Below, in pieces: positions 21,674 to 33,700 of a stretch of 64,000 nt of DNA; the stretch's first letter is position 1, and the number at the start of each line of letters is the position of its first letter. The notes below the pieces were generated by a model, which had not been told where the DNA came from, searched no databases, and saw nothing but the letters and a program-made list of their open reading frames with translations. The translations under genes were made by a program, and so were the position numbers. Source of the DNA: Protonemura montana (lineage: Eukaryota; Arthropoda; Insecta; Plecoptera; Nemouridae); assembly GCA_947568835.1 (NCBI GenBank), contig OX387609.1, positions 2,856,001 to 2,920,000 of the forward strand, read 5' to 3'.

Positions 21674-23423
21674 CGTATATGCCAAACCATGTAAATAACC
21701 TACGTGTTCTAATTAATCGTGCCATTATCAGCATGATCAGTCTACGGTTCACTGTAAGTATATTTTTTTTAAAACCAAAATGTACCTCGCTATCGGGGTG
21801 CGAACTCGGACCACCGGCGCATGAAGCAGACAGTTTAACCGCCCGGCCACTAAGCAAATGATGCTAACTTTTGTTTTCATTGTGCCTATAAATTGGTACG
21901 TGACAATGCCAGCCTGCGATAGCCGAGCAAGTAGTATCCTGTCACCGATCGATGTCCAATATTAATTGATCAAGTTCGTTTGATAGCCAACAGGTTGCGC
22001 AAACGATCATTTTTCCAACACTAGTGCTGGTTCGGTGATACTTGGTGCATGTCAAGGGTACGAGTGATCACATGAAAGTATCAGCTGGCTTACCACCAGC
22101 TGGCTCCATCGCCTTGATCTGTTAAGTCGGATCTTGGCACATGATGGAAATGCATCTTTTTGGAGTGGCAGGAATCTGGGGAATGTGAAGCAAAGGCGCA
22201 TGTCTTGTCTCATCTTTCTCTCTCAATGCACTGAGAGTTGAAAGTGTTATTTGCACTAATCCTATTTGTATAGGATTAGTGAACAATAGCACGCATGGAT
22301 TTTGTTTTAGGCATGCAATAATACGCTGTAGGCCATGTAGCGTGCAGACTAGTTCTCGATCATTCCGCCCGCGAGCGCTGCGCTGACGTCATCACCGCAG
22401 GGAGAAAATCTAGAATTAAAAATTGTTTTCCTTTTTTAAAGCAGTACCGCGAAAAACGTCGTGACGTCGACGACTACGCCACCTGGTAGCCAGACTGGAA
22501 TTAAACGATTCTGAAAAATGATTTGCAAAAAAAAAATCTTGGTTTGAAGAATGAATAATGTGATATCATAAACAAAAAGTGGGAATTGAACGGGAATCGA
22601 ACTCGGTACCTTCAGCACATGAGGCAGATGCATGCACCGCTCGACTACTCGAGCTGCTCTGACAGTGAATAGTTTTTTAAGACTAATAAACTGGTGAGAT
22701 GAGACGACAGCGACAAAAAAATCTGAACAAATATTGACCACTTCATCGACGATTTTCGATCAGAAATTATTTCGAGTGCATCAATATATTTCATCTGCTT
22801 TAATTTTCCCCATCCTTGTCAATCACAAGAAATAATTTCGAAGTCTTGTTCAGTTTCCTCTTCCTGGATCTTTCACCATGGATGAACAAACTGTCATTCA
22901 ACACAACCATGCATCCAAACAATGTATTTGACTCGCACTACCCACGTAGTTCGAATCTTGCCGCCGCCGCCAGCAGCGCTGCACGTCACTGCAGTTCACC
23001 ACACAGGCCCCGACCGCATGGAGAGAAACACCGCCGGGCCTTCATGACATCACATAGGAATATTGGATCGGGTTGTAGCGCTTCAATTTGACATCAATGT
23101 TGCAATCAGCGCTACCTATCGGCAGAAACTGGCATTCACTCTGGACAGCATCTTAGTTCAATGATTTGACACCAGAGCGACTTGAGCTTGGCAAAGCCAA
23201 AAAGCTACTCGGGCGGGGATCGAACGCATGCCTTCAGTTTGCGATGCAAGTGCGCTAGCCATGGAGCCACAGTGCATCAGTGCATATGAAACCGACTTGT
23301 TTTCTGCTAAGCAGCCATGGCAGATTTGTAATTCAATTATTACTACATTTAATATGTGTTTTAGCAACAAGGTCACTTAACGGATCGTAGTCAGTATTTT
23401 TTTAAAACCAAAAAATGCCGCGC

Positions 23424-23495
23424 CACAAGGATGCGAACTCGAACCCTCTGCGAATGAAGCGGACGACATTACCGCCCGTCCACCGAGCAACAACT
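23424..23495 (-). repeat. tRNA-like module A of the 1.68-kb unit (one of five)
   Basis: Minus-strand reading: GGTGGACGGGCGGTAATG as A-box region and GGGTTCGAGTTCGCATCC as B-box and T-arm. The equivalents begin near 21790, 25104, 26784 and 28465. It is a tRNA-derived sequence, not an intact tRNA gene. Confidence 0.7.
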
Positions 23496-24023
23496 CCTAC
23501 GTTAGGATTAATTGTGCCTATATATGGTACGTGACAATGCCAGCCTGCGATAGCCGAGCGAGTAGTATCCTGTCACCGATCGATGTCCAATATTAATTGA
23601 TCAAGTTCGTTTGATAGTCAACAGGTTGCGCTAACGACCATTTTTCCAACACTAGTGCTGGTTCGGTGATACTTGGTACATGTCTAGGGTACGAGTGATC
23701 ACATGAGAGTACCAGCTGGCTTACCACCAGCCGGGCTCCATCGCCTTGATCTGTTAAGTCGGATCTTGGCATACGATGGAAATGCATCTTTTTTGGAGTG
23801 ACTGGGAGCTGGTGAAGGCAAGGTGCAATCATTGCTTGCACTTGTCTGTCTATATGCACTCAGTGCATTGAGTGGACAAAGTGTTCGTTGCACTTGGCAT
23901 GCATTGCGAAAGGATTAATGTTCAAGTGCATGCATGCATTATTTGCGAAGTGCGTGTAGTATAACGCTTGAAATAATGTGAATAGTAAATTAGGTCTCCA
24001 TTATTCCGCCGCGAGCACTGCAC

Positions 24024-24110
24024 TGACGTCATTGCCGGAGGGAGAAAATCTCGAATAATTAATCGCATTCCTTTTTGAAAGCATAACCGCGAAAAGCGTC
24101 ATGACGTCAT
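24024..24110. promoter_or_regulatory. Pair of CRE-type palindromes in the 1.68-kb unit
   Basis: TGACGTCA at 24024-24031 and ATGACGTCAT at 24101-24110; the pair repeats in the next two units (25704, 25781; 27384, 27461). The outer units keep the first site. Factor binding is not shown by sequence alone. Confidence 0.45.
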
Positions 24111-24229
24111 CGGCTACGCCACCTGGTAGCCAGACTGGAACTAACCAATTCCAAAAAATTATTTGCAAAAAATTAATATCTTGGTTTGGAGAATGAATAA
24201 TGTGATTTTATAAACAAAAAGTCTCCTTC

Positions 24230-24305
24230 TGGCGAGTTTCGAACTCGGTACCTACTGCATATGAGGCAGCTGCACTAACCGCTCGACCACTCGAGCTGCT
24301 CTGAC
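24230..24305 (-). repeat. tRNA-like module B of the 1.68-kb unit
   Basis: Minus-strand reading: GAGTGGTCGAGCGGTTAGTG, then TGCCTCATATGCAGTAGG and ACCGAGTTCGAAACTCGCC. This is a Ser/Leu-like A-box with a good B-box. The equivalents lie near 22590, 25910, 27590 and 29270. Confidence 0.72.
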
Positions 24306-24844
24306 AGTGAATAGTTTTTTAAGACTAATAAACTGCTGAGATGAGACGACGGCGAAAAAAAATCTGAACAAATCTCGACCACTTCATCGACGATTTTCGA
24401 TCAGAAAATATTTCGAAGGCATCAATATATTTCATCTGTTTTAATTTGGCCCATCCTTGTCAATCACAAGAAATAATTTCAAAGTCTTGCCCAGTTTACT
24501 CTTCCTGGAACATACGCCATGGATGAACAGACTGTCATTCAACACAACCATGCGTCCAAAACAATGTATTTGACTCGCACTACCCACGTAGTTTGAATCT
24601 TGCCGCCGCCGCCAGCAGCGCTGCACGTCACTGCAGTTCACCACACAGGCCTCGACCGCATGGAGAGAAACACCACCGGGCCTTCATGACATCACATAGG
24701 AATATTGGATCGGGTTGTAGCGCTTCAATTTGACATCAATGTTGCAATCAGCGCTACCTATCGGCAGAAACTGGCATTCACTCTGGACAGCATCTTAGTT
24801 CAATGATTTGACACCAGAGCGACTTGAGCTTGGCAAAGCCAAAA

Positions 24845-24920
24845 AGCTACTCGGGCGGGGATCGAACGCATGCCTTCAGTTTGAGAAGCAAGTGCGCTAG
24901 CCACGGAGCCACAGTGCATC
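24845..24920 (-). repeat. tRNA-like module C of the 1.68-kb unit
   Basis: Minus-strand reading: TGTGGCTCCGTGGCTAGCGC, then GCGTTCGATCCCCGCCCGAG. Equivalents lie near 23205, 26525, 28205 and 29885. The last is the most tRNA-like (TGTGGTTAGCGTGC...GCGTTCGATCCCCG). Confidence 0.72.
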
Positions 24921-27900
24921 TGACGACTGACGTGATTATAGAGGCACATTAACATAAGAAGGCTTATGAAACCGACTTGTTTTCTACTAAGCAGCCATGA
25001 CAGATTTGTAATTCAATTATTACTACATTTAATATGTGTTTTAGCAACAAGGTCACTTAACGGATCGTAGTCAGTATTTTTTTAAAACCAAAAAATGCCG
25101 CGCCACAAGGATGCGAACTCGAACCCTCTGCGAATGAAGCGGACGACATTACCGCCCGTCCACCGAGCAACAACTCCTACGTTAGGATTAATTGTGCCTA
25201 TATATGGTACGTGACAATGCCAGCCTGCGATAGCCGAGCGAGTAGTATCCTGTCACCGATCGATGTCCAATATTAATTGATCAAGTTCGTTTGATAGTCA
25301 ACAGGTTGCGCTAACGACCATTTTTCCAACACTAGTGCTGGTTCGGTGATACTTGGTGCATGTCTAGGGTACGAGTGATCACATGAGAGTACCAGCTGGC
25401 TTACCACCAGCCGGGCTCCATTGCCTTGATCTGTTAAGTCGGATCTTGGCACATGATGGAAATGCATCTTTTTTGGAGTGACTGGGAGCTGGTGAAGGCA
25501 AGGTGCAATCATTGCTTGCACTTGTCTGTCTATATGCACTCAGTGCATTGAGTGGACAAAGTGTTCGTTGCACTTGGCATGCATTGCGAAAGGATTAATG
25601 TTCAAGTGCATGCATGCATTATTTGCGAAGTGCATGTAGTATAACGCTTGAAATAATGTGAATAGTAAATTAGGTCTCCATTATTCCGCCGCGAGCACTG
25701 CACTGACGTCATTGCCGGAGGGAGAAAATCTCGAATAATTAATCGCATTCCTTTTTGAAAGCATAACCGCGAAAAGCGTCATGACGTCATCGGCTACGCC
25801 ACCTGGTAGCCAGACTGGAACTAACCAATTCCAAAAAATTATTTGCAAAAAAATAATATCTTGGTTTGGAGAATGAATAATGTGATTTTATAAACAAAAA
25901 GTCTCCTTCTGGCGAGTTTCGAACTCGGTACCTACTGCATATGAGGCAGCTGCACTAACCGCTCGACCACTCGAGCTGCTCTGACAGTGAATAGTTTTTT
26001 AAGACTAATAAACTGCTGAGATGAGACGACGGCGAAAAAAAATCTGAACAAATCTCGACCACTTCATCGACGATTTTCGATCAGAAAATATTTCGAAGGC
26101 ATCAATATATTTCATCTGTTTTAATTTGGCCCATCCTTGTCAATCACAAGAAATAATTTCAAAGTCTTGCCCAGTTTACTCTTCCTGGAACATACGCCAT
26201 GGATGAACAGACTGTCATTCAACACAACCATGCGTCCAAAACAATGTATTTGACTCGCACTACCCACGTAGTTTGAATCTTGCCGCCGCCGCCAGCAGCG
26301 CTGCACGTCACTGCAGTTCACCACACAGGCCTCGACCGCATGGAGAGAAACACCACCGGGCCTTCATGACATCACATAGGAATATTGGATCGGGTTGTAG
26401 CGCTTCAATTTGACATCAATGTTGCAATCAGCGCTACCTATCGGCAGAAACTGGCATTCACTCTGGACAGCATCTTAGTTCAATGATTTGACACCAGAGC
26501 GACTTGAGCTTGGCAAAGCCAAAAAGCTACTCGGGCGGGGATCGAACGCATGCCTTCAGTTTGAGAAGCAAGTGCGCTAGCCACGGAGCCACAGTGCATC
26601 TGACGACTGACGTGATTATAGAGGCACATTAACATAAGAAGGCTTATGAAACCGACTTGTTTTCTACTAAGCAGCCATGACAGATTTGTAATTCAATTAT
26701 TACTACATTTAATATGTGTTTTAGCAACAAGGTCACTTAACGGATCGTAGTCAGTATTTTTTTAAAACCAAAAAATGCCGCGCCACAAGGATGCGAACTC
26801 GAACCCTCTGCGAATGAAGCGGACGACATTACCGCCCGTCCACCGAGCAACAACTCCTACGTTAGGATTAATTGTGCCTATATATGGTACGTGACAATGC
26901 CAGCCTGCGATAGCCGAGCGAGTAGTATCCTGTCACCGATCGATGTCCAATATTAATTGATCAAGTTCGTTTGATAGTCAACAGGTTGCGCTAACGACCA
27001 TTTTTCCAACACTAGTGCTGGTTCGGTGATACTTGGTGCATGTCTAGGGTACGAGTGATCACATGAGAGTACCAGCTGGCTTACCACCAGCCGGGCTCCA
27101 TTGCCTTGATCTGTTAAGTCGGATCTTGGCACATGATGGAAATGCATCTTTTTTGGAGTGACTGGGAGCTGGTGAAGGCAAGGTGCAATCATTGCTTGCA
27201 CTTGTCTGTCTATATGCACTCAGTGCATTGAGTGGACAAAGTGTTCGTTGCACTTGGCATGCATTGCGAAAGGATTAATGTTCAAGTGCATGCATGCATT
27301 ATTTGCGAAGTGCATGTAGTATAACGCTTGAAATAATGTGAATAGTAAATTAGGTCTCCATTATTCCGCCGCGAGCACTGCACTGACGTCATTGCCGGAG
27401 GGAGAAAATCTCGAATAATTAATCGCATTCCTTTTTGAAAGCATAACCGCGAAAAGCGTCATGACGTCATCGGCTACGCCACCTGGTAGCCAGACTGGAA
27501 CTAACCAATTCCAAAAAATTATTTGCAAAAAAATAATATCTTGGTTTGGAGAATGAATAATGTGATTTTATAAACAAAAAGTCTCCTTCTGGCGAGTTTC
27601 GAACTCGGTACCTACTGCATATGAGGCAGCTGCACTAACCGCTCGACCACTCGAGCTGCTCTGACAGTGAATAGTTTTTTAAGACTAATAAACTGCTGAG
27701 ATGAGACGACGGCGAAAAAAAATCTGAACAAATCTCGACCACTTCATCGACGATTTTCGATCAGAAAATATTTCGAAGGCATCAATATATTTCATCTGTT
27801 TTAATTTGGCCCATCCTTGTCAATCACAAGAAATAATTTCAAAGTCTTGCCCAGTTTACTCTTCCTGGAACATACGCCATGGATGAACAGACTGTCATTC

Positions 27901-29966
27901 AACACAACCATGCGTCCAAAACAATGTATTTGACTCGCACTACCCACGTAGTTTGAATCTTGCCGCCGCCGCCAGCAGCGCTGCACGTCACTGCAGTTCA
28001 CCACACAGGCCTCGACCGCATGGAGAGAAACACCACCGGGCCTTCATGACATCACATAGGAATATTGGATCGGGTTGTAGCGCTTCAATTTGACATCAAT
28101 GTTGCAATCAGCGCTACCTATCGGCAGAAACTGGCATTCACTCTGGACAGCATCTTAGTTCAATGATTTGACACCAGAGCGACTTGAGCTTGGCAAAGCC
28201 AAAAAGCTTCTCGGGCGGGGATCGAACGCATGCCTTCAGTTTGAGAAGCAAGTGCGCTAGCCACGGAGCCACAGTGCATCTGACGACTGACGTGATTATA
28301 GAGGCACATTAACATAAGAAGGCTTATGAAACCGACTTGTTTTCTACTAAGCAGCCATGACAGATTTGTAATTCAATTATTACTACATTTAATATATGTT
28401 TTAGCAACAAGGTCACTTAACGGATCGTAGTCAGTATTTTTTTTAAAACCAAAAAATGCCGCGCTACAAGGATGCGAACTCGAACCCTCTGAGAATGAAG
28501 CAGACGACATTACCGCCCGTCCACCGAGCAGCAACTACCTACGCAACGTTTATTGTGCCTATAAAGTGGCACGTGACAATGTCAGCCTGCGATAGCCGAG
28601 CAAGTAGTATCCTGTCACCGATCGATGTCCAATATTAATTGATCAAGTTCGTTTGATAGCCAACAGGTTGCGCAAACGATCATTTTTCCAACACTAGTGC
28701 TGGTTCGGTGATACTTGGTGCATGTCTAGGGTACGAGTGATCACATGAAAGTATCAGCTGGCTTACCACCAGCCGGGCTCCATCGCCTTGATCTGTTAAG
28801 TCGGATCTTGGCATACAATGGAAATGCATCTTTTTTGGAGTGACTGGGAGCTGGTGAAGGCAAGGTGCAATAATTGTTTGCACTTTTCTGTCTATATGCA
28901 CTCAGTGCATTGAGTGGACAAAGTGTTCGTTGCACTTGGCATGCATTGCGAAAGGATTAATGTTCAAGTTCATGCATGCATTACTTGCGAAGTGCATGTA
29001 AACGCTTGAAATAATGTGAATAGTAAATTAGTTCTCCATTATTCCGCCGCGAGCACTGAACTGACGTCATTGACGGAGGGAGAAAATCTCGAATAATTAA
29101 TCGTATTCCTTTTTGAAAGCATAACCGCGAAAAGCGTCGTGACGTCATCGGCTACGCCACCTGGTAGCCAGACTGGAACTAATCAATTCTGAAAAATTAT
29201 TTGTAAAAAAATAAAATCTTGGTTTGGAGAATGAATAATGTGATTTTATAAACAAAAAGTCTCCTTCTGGCGGGACTCGAACTCGGTACCTTCAGCACAT
29301 GAGGCAGCTGCTTGAACCGCTCGACCACTCGAGCTGCTCTGAAAGTGAATAGTTTTTTAAGACTAATAAACTGGTGAGACGAGACGACAGCGACAAAAAA
29401 TCTGAACAAATCTCGACCACTTCATCGACGATTTTCGATCAGAAAATATTTCGAAGGCATCCATATATTTCATCTGCTATAATTTGGCACATCCTTGTCA
29501 ATCACAAGAAATAATTACAAAGTCTTGCCCAGTTTACTCTTCCTGGATCTTTCGCCATGGATGAACAAACTGTCATTCAACACAACCATGCGTCCAAATA
29601 ATGCATTTGACTCGCACTACCCACGTAGTTTGAATCTTGCCGCCGCCGTCTGCAGCGCTGCACGTCACTGCAGTTCACCACACAGGCCTCGACCGCATGG
29701 AGAAAAACGCCGCCGGGCCTTCATGACATCACATAGGAATATTGGATCGGGTAATAGCGCTTCAATTTTACAATAATGTTGCAATCAGCGCTACCTGTCG
29801 GCAGAAACTGTCATTCAGTCTGGACAGCATCTTCGTTCAATAATTTGACACCAGAGCGACTTGAGCTTGGCAAAGCCAAAAAGCTGACCGCTCGGGGATC
29901 GAACGCTCACCTTCTGGTCTCCATGCCAGCACGCTAACCACACAGCCACAGTGACATGTAGCTGAA

Positions 29967-30612
29967 CATTGCTAAGCAACCGAATCTAAATAACTCATTC
30001 AGGTTAACTAGCGCTTCGTGAACACAATTAGTGTTGCTTTGCAGATGATGATGATTGTCTCCATAGAGACAAGACAGAAGGCCGTGCCGGAGTCACGTGA
30101 TCTCTTAGGAACCCTAGGTCACGGTTGTCAAGCAGTTGCTTAGAAGTGTTTATCCTGGAAACAGCAAAAATACACAAAATTTTGCCAGAAAATTCAAAAT
30201 TGTTTGACGCTTAAACAACTTAATTATGCTGCGTCATTAGGGTTTTAAGTAATTGATATTAGATTTATGATCGATAATCCTGGTAAAGTACCTGTTGTTT
30301 ACCTAATAAGAATGTTTCATTCTGTTTATTTCTGATAGTTATAAATATTGATGCAATGCATGTACTTGTAATTGAGATAACATTAACAGTGCAAGAGCAC
30401 ATGTGTTGTGGTATTAGTACTTCAATTATTTGGATATCTACAGATTTACTGCGATTTGTTTGGTTATCAGTCGAGATTTTAGTCTTTGATGACAATAATA
30501 ACCGAAGCATACGAGACTAAACTTGATTTGAAATATCTTTCAATGCCATCGCAATGTTAAACAATCGAATACAACAAGGTTATGATAAGCCATGGCGGTC
30601 AAACACTAGTAG
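29967..30612. other. Upstream region of the allergen-like gene
   Basis: Runs from the broken end of the tandem array to the TATA box. A minus-strand 81-codon frame at 30265-30510 has no recognisable content. No distinct regulatory motif stands out besides the TATA box. Confidence 0.45.
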
Positions 30613-30618
30613 TATAAA
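30613..30618 (+). promoter_or_regulatory. TATA box of the group-7-allergen-like gene
   Basis: TATAAA stands 56 bp before the ATG. The sequence TTCACC about 29 bp downstream would suit an initiator. The short spacing leaves a 5' UTR of roughly 25-30 nt without a leader intron. Confidence 0.65.
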
Positions 30619-30668
30619 TCGAGAGACTCGTCTGCAAATTCACCTGTTTTACCTTGATCAGCAGCATC

Positions 30669-30772
30669 ATGAAGTGGTCCACGAGTCTTCTGCTTGTGGT
30701 ATCTGTCATAGCCGTCGCCAGGGCTCACCCTGGCGCCCTGCGGGACCTATACGAACTAGAAAACCTCCCTAC
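30669..30772 (+). CDS. Group-7-allergen-like gene exon 1: signal peptide
   Basis: This ATG is the first after the TATA box and opens a textbook signal peptide with VARA before the cleavage point. The exon encodes 34 codons plus AC. The donor is AC|GTAAGTG. Confidence 0.88.
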
Positions 30773-33700
30773 GTAAGTGAGAAAAAAAACGCCAAACCCC
30801 CTTCAAACTTTAGTGAGATATTGCTGTGCAACTTTCATCATTTGACCCATAAAAGAAAAAAAAAGTATTTACAATAAAAATACGATTTCAATTTCGTAGG
30901 ATGCAACTGTTCCGATTCTAGAAATAGTAAAATTTTGGGAAAATTAGGTTTCGACGTTTCAAAATGATCAAATGTGAAGAACAATGTTAGACAAAATTGC
31001 GCTGAGGTAGTAAGACATTTATAGTTAGTTTACAGATTGAAAAGCATACAATTACTAAATGTGTATCTAACTAAAAATAAAAACGTATTGATGGTCAATG
31101 TCGTTGTTAATTTTATTTCTGGTGAAACTTATTCAAAAGGTAGCATAAAATTGATCCAGTTCTGTCATGTCAATCTTGACAAGTTAATTTGGTCTTTTTC
31201 TTTGCCCCAGAAACCCGGGTGTGGACACCAGAGTCATCGTAAACACCTACTTCGACCAGATCATCGCGTTGATGAAGGACTACATCACCAACAACGACCT
31301 GCAAGTGATGTCCATTCCAGACGCTCTCATGGGATTCTGCGTGGTAAGCATTCGCTTACAATTCACAGCGTTTGAAACTGCTGTTTGCTGTTGATTTGGT
31401 GTTGATGTCATGTGTTCCTCCGCAGCGCTACCTGTTCATAGACTGGCACGGTGAGCTGGAACTGACCCAGGGTACCCTGACCGACCTGTCGACCATCTCG
31501 AGGGAGGGCGATGCAGAGCTCACCTACGGAGTCATCAGCAACAAGATGAACGTCAAGGCTGTTATCGGGTTCGGGCTGATTGACGTGAGTCTAAACTAGA
31601 AGTTTAATTTCTGACCTCAAATGTCTTGGCAAGTGGAAACCAAAACGCCACCTACCAAAACCTACACCCTCTACTTTCGTACCAAAACGCTGCACCCTCT
31701 AGAAGTCATAGGCTTGGGTCCTATTTTCAATACACCGGAGCACAGTGGGTGACAAATGATGACACATGAGTAAGACTTTGATTTTCTTACGTAGTCACAC
31801 TTAGGGGACCAACAAGCAAAAAATAATGTACCAGACCCAGGGCTTTGCTGTGTAACTTTGTTTATCTAAGTAGAATCAATTAACAGATGAATCTTTGTGA
31901 TCCTATATCAAGAAGTGCTTATTCACTCTCTGATTTGTGGTGTTTAACGACGCACTGTTTTGCCATCTGGTCATGTGGCACTGGTCTAATGGCGTCGGTG
32001 AATGAGCGGATGATTATGAGGATGATGGTGAACCTAACCTAGCCTAGAAGGTAAGAGGGAAACCCGGTGTCGGCACGTAGCCTACTTCTGTCGAAGACCA
32101 AGGGGACCACCGGCTTAACGTCCCTTCCGAAGGACGGTACAACGCGAACAACAGGATTCCTCCACAAATCCATGCTATCGAGAGGTTGATAAGCAAGGCA
32201 AGTGAAGTTGCTGTACTAACTTTCATCCCTCCAACCTCTCTCCCGAAGAGAACTGGTCATGTGTATGATGGTCACCCATCCAAAACCTAACCCAGAGCAG
32301 TGTTGCTTAACTTTCATCCCTCCAACCTCTCTCCCGAACAGAACTGGTCATGTGTATGATGGTCACCCATCCAAAACCTGACTCAGCGCAGTGTTGCTTA
32401 ACTTTCATCCCTCCAGCCTCTCTCCCAAACAGAACTGGTCATGTGTATGATGTTCACCCATCCAATACCTGACTCAGCGCAGTGTTGCTTAACTTTCATC
32501 CCTCCAACCTCTCTCCCGAACAGACCTGGTCATGTGTATGATGAACACCCATCCAATACCTAACTCAGCGCAGTGTTGCTTAACTTTCATCCCTTCAACC
32601 TCTCTCCCAAACAGACCTGGTCATGTGTATGATGGTCACCCATCCAATACCTGACTCAGCGCAGTGTTGCTTAACTTCGGTGATATCATGAGAACCGGTG
32701 TTTCCAACACGGCAAACTGTTCGGTATTCATTCTCTGATATGATATGGATACTAGGGACAGAAAGAATAGACATTTCTTAAAAGATGGGAATCGGGTTTC
32801 AACGAATGACAACAATATCTTGGTCTCATTGTGCAGTTCTACTATGATTACTTGGCGTACATCATGAATATCGGACCAGACGGAGGCGTCGAGGCCAAGG
32901 TCACACGACTCACCTTCTCCGTCGATATTGAATACAACACGAAGACTGGTGAAGCTCACGTCAACGACATCAGCGTATGGAACACAGGGTAAGATTCGAT
33001 GAAAATTGGATGAAAGATATCTTCTTATGTAGAATGGTAACTGGTTCTGGAAGCATTGGAAATTTCTGCCATGTTCCACTGACCACTGTCCGTTGTAGAC
33101 AATATGCAAGGTATTTCTGTTTCTGTCAAGTGTTAACAGACTGTTAATTTTCTTCTTGTATTCTTGACTATAAGTCATAGTCCTCGTCGCATTGTGTTCC
33201 TACTATTTCTATATTAATATTACATTTCCCAGCACCTATCGGTGCTAAAACATGAGGTTTTTTTCCCGAAATCACACGATTTTTTTTCGAAAACAATCTT
33301 TTAAATGAACTTGATCTTATATTGAAACGAATTTAAATTAAAAAAAAAGGGAAACGATCGCGAATTCGATCGTTTTTAAATATCGTTTTCCGACAACGAT
33401 CTTGAAGTTTTCAAAATATCGATTTCAAAACGGTTTTCCCCAACTATGGCTCAACTATTGCAGCAGTTTCTTGAGCTAATAGCAGCCCACTTTCAACGCT
33501 GAAATAGATGGAAAGTAAGGGCCCAGCGGTGCATTCAAGTGAACCACCAATTCCTAAATTCCATGAACACTGGAACTTAAGTAGAATCAATTAATTTTCT
33601 ATTTTTATTTTTGCTTTATCAATTTCATACTCAAAGGATTCGCGAGTTCGCGGCGAATAAAAACCAAGTCACCTTGTGAACGGACCATATGACTTAAATT

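Larger units (their letters stand above)
21745..29966. repeat. 1.68-kb tandem array, about five units, three tRNA-like modules each
   Basis: Unit starts (T-run then AAAACCAAAA) lie near 21760, 23395, 25075, 26755 and 28435. The three inner steps are exactly 1680 bp. The outer units are diverged and the last ends early near 29966. Each unit carries three unlike tRNA-like modules on the minus strand, at about +30, +840 and +1450, with A-box- and B-box-like blocks. No unit encodes a recognisable protein; the recurrent open frames simply recur with the period. Confidence 0.95.

Noticed and set aside
23593-28901. Sets of recurrent 64-, 67- and 88-codon frames
   Set aside because: They recur only because the 1.68-kb unit recurs; they overlap tRNA-like modules, are broken in the outer units, and show no domain.
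31000-31025. A let-7-like microRNA seed (TGAGGTAGTA)
   Set aside because: The match stops after ten bases and no hairpin precursor is visible around it.
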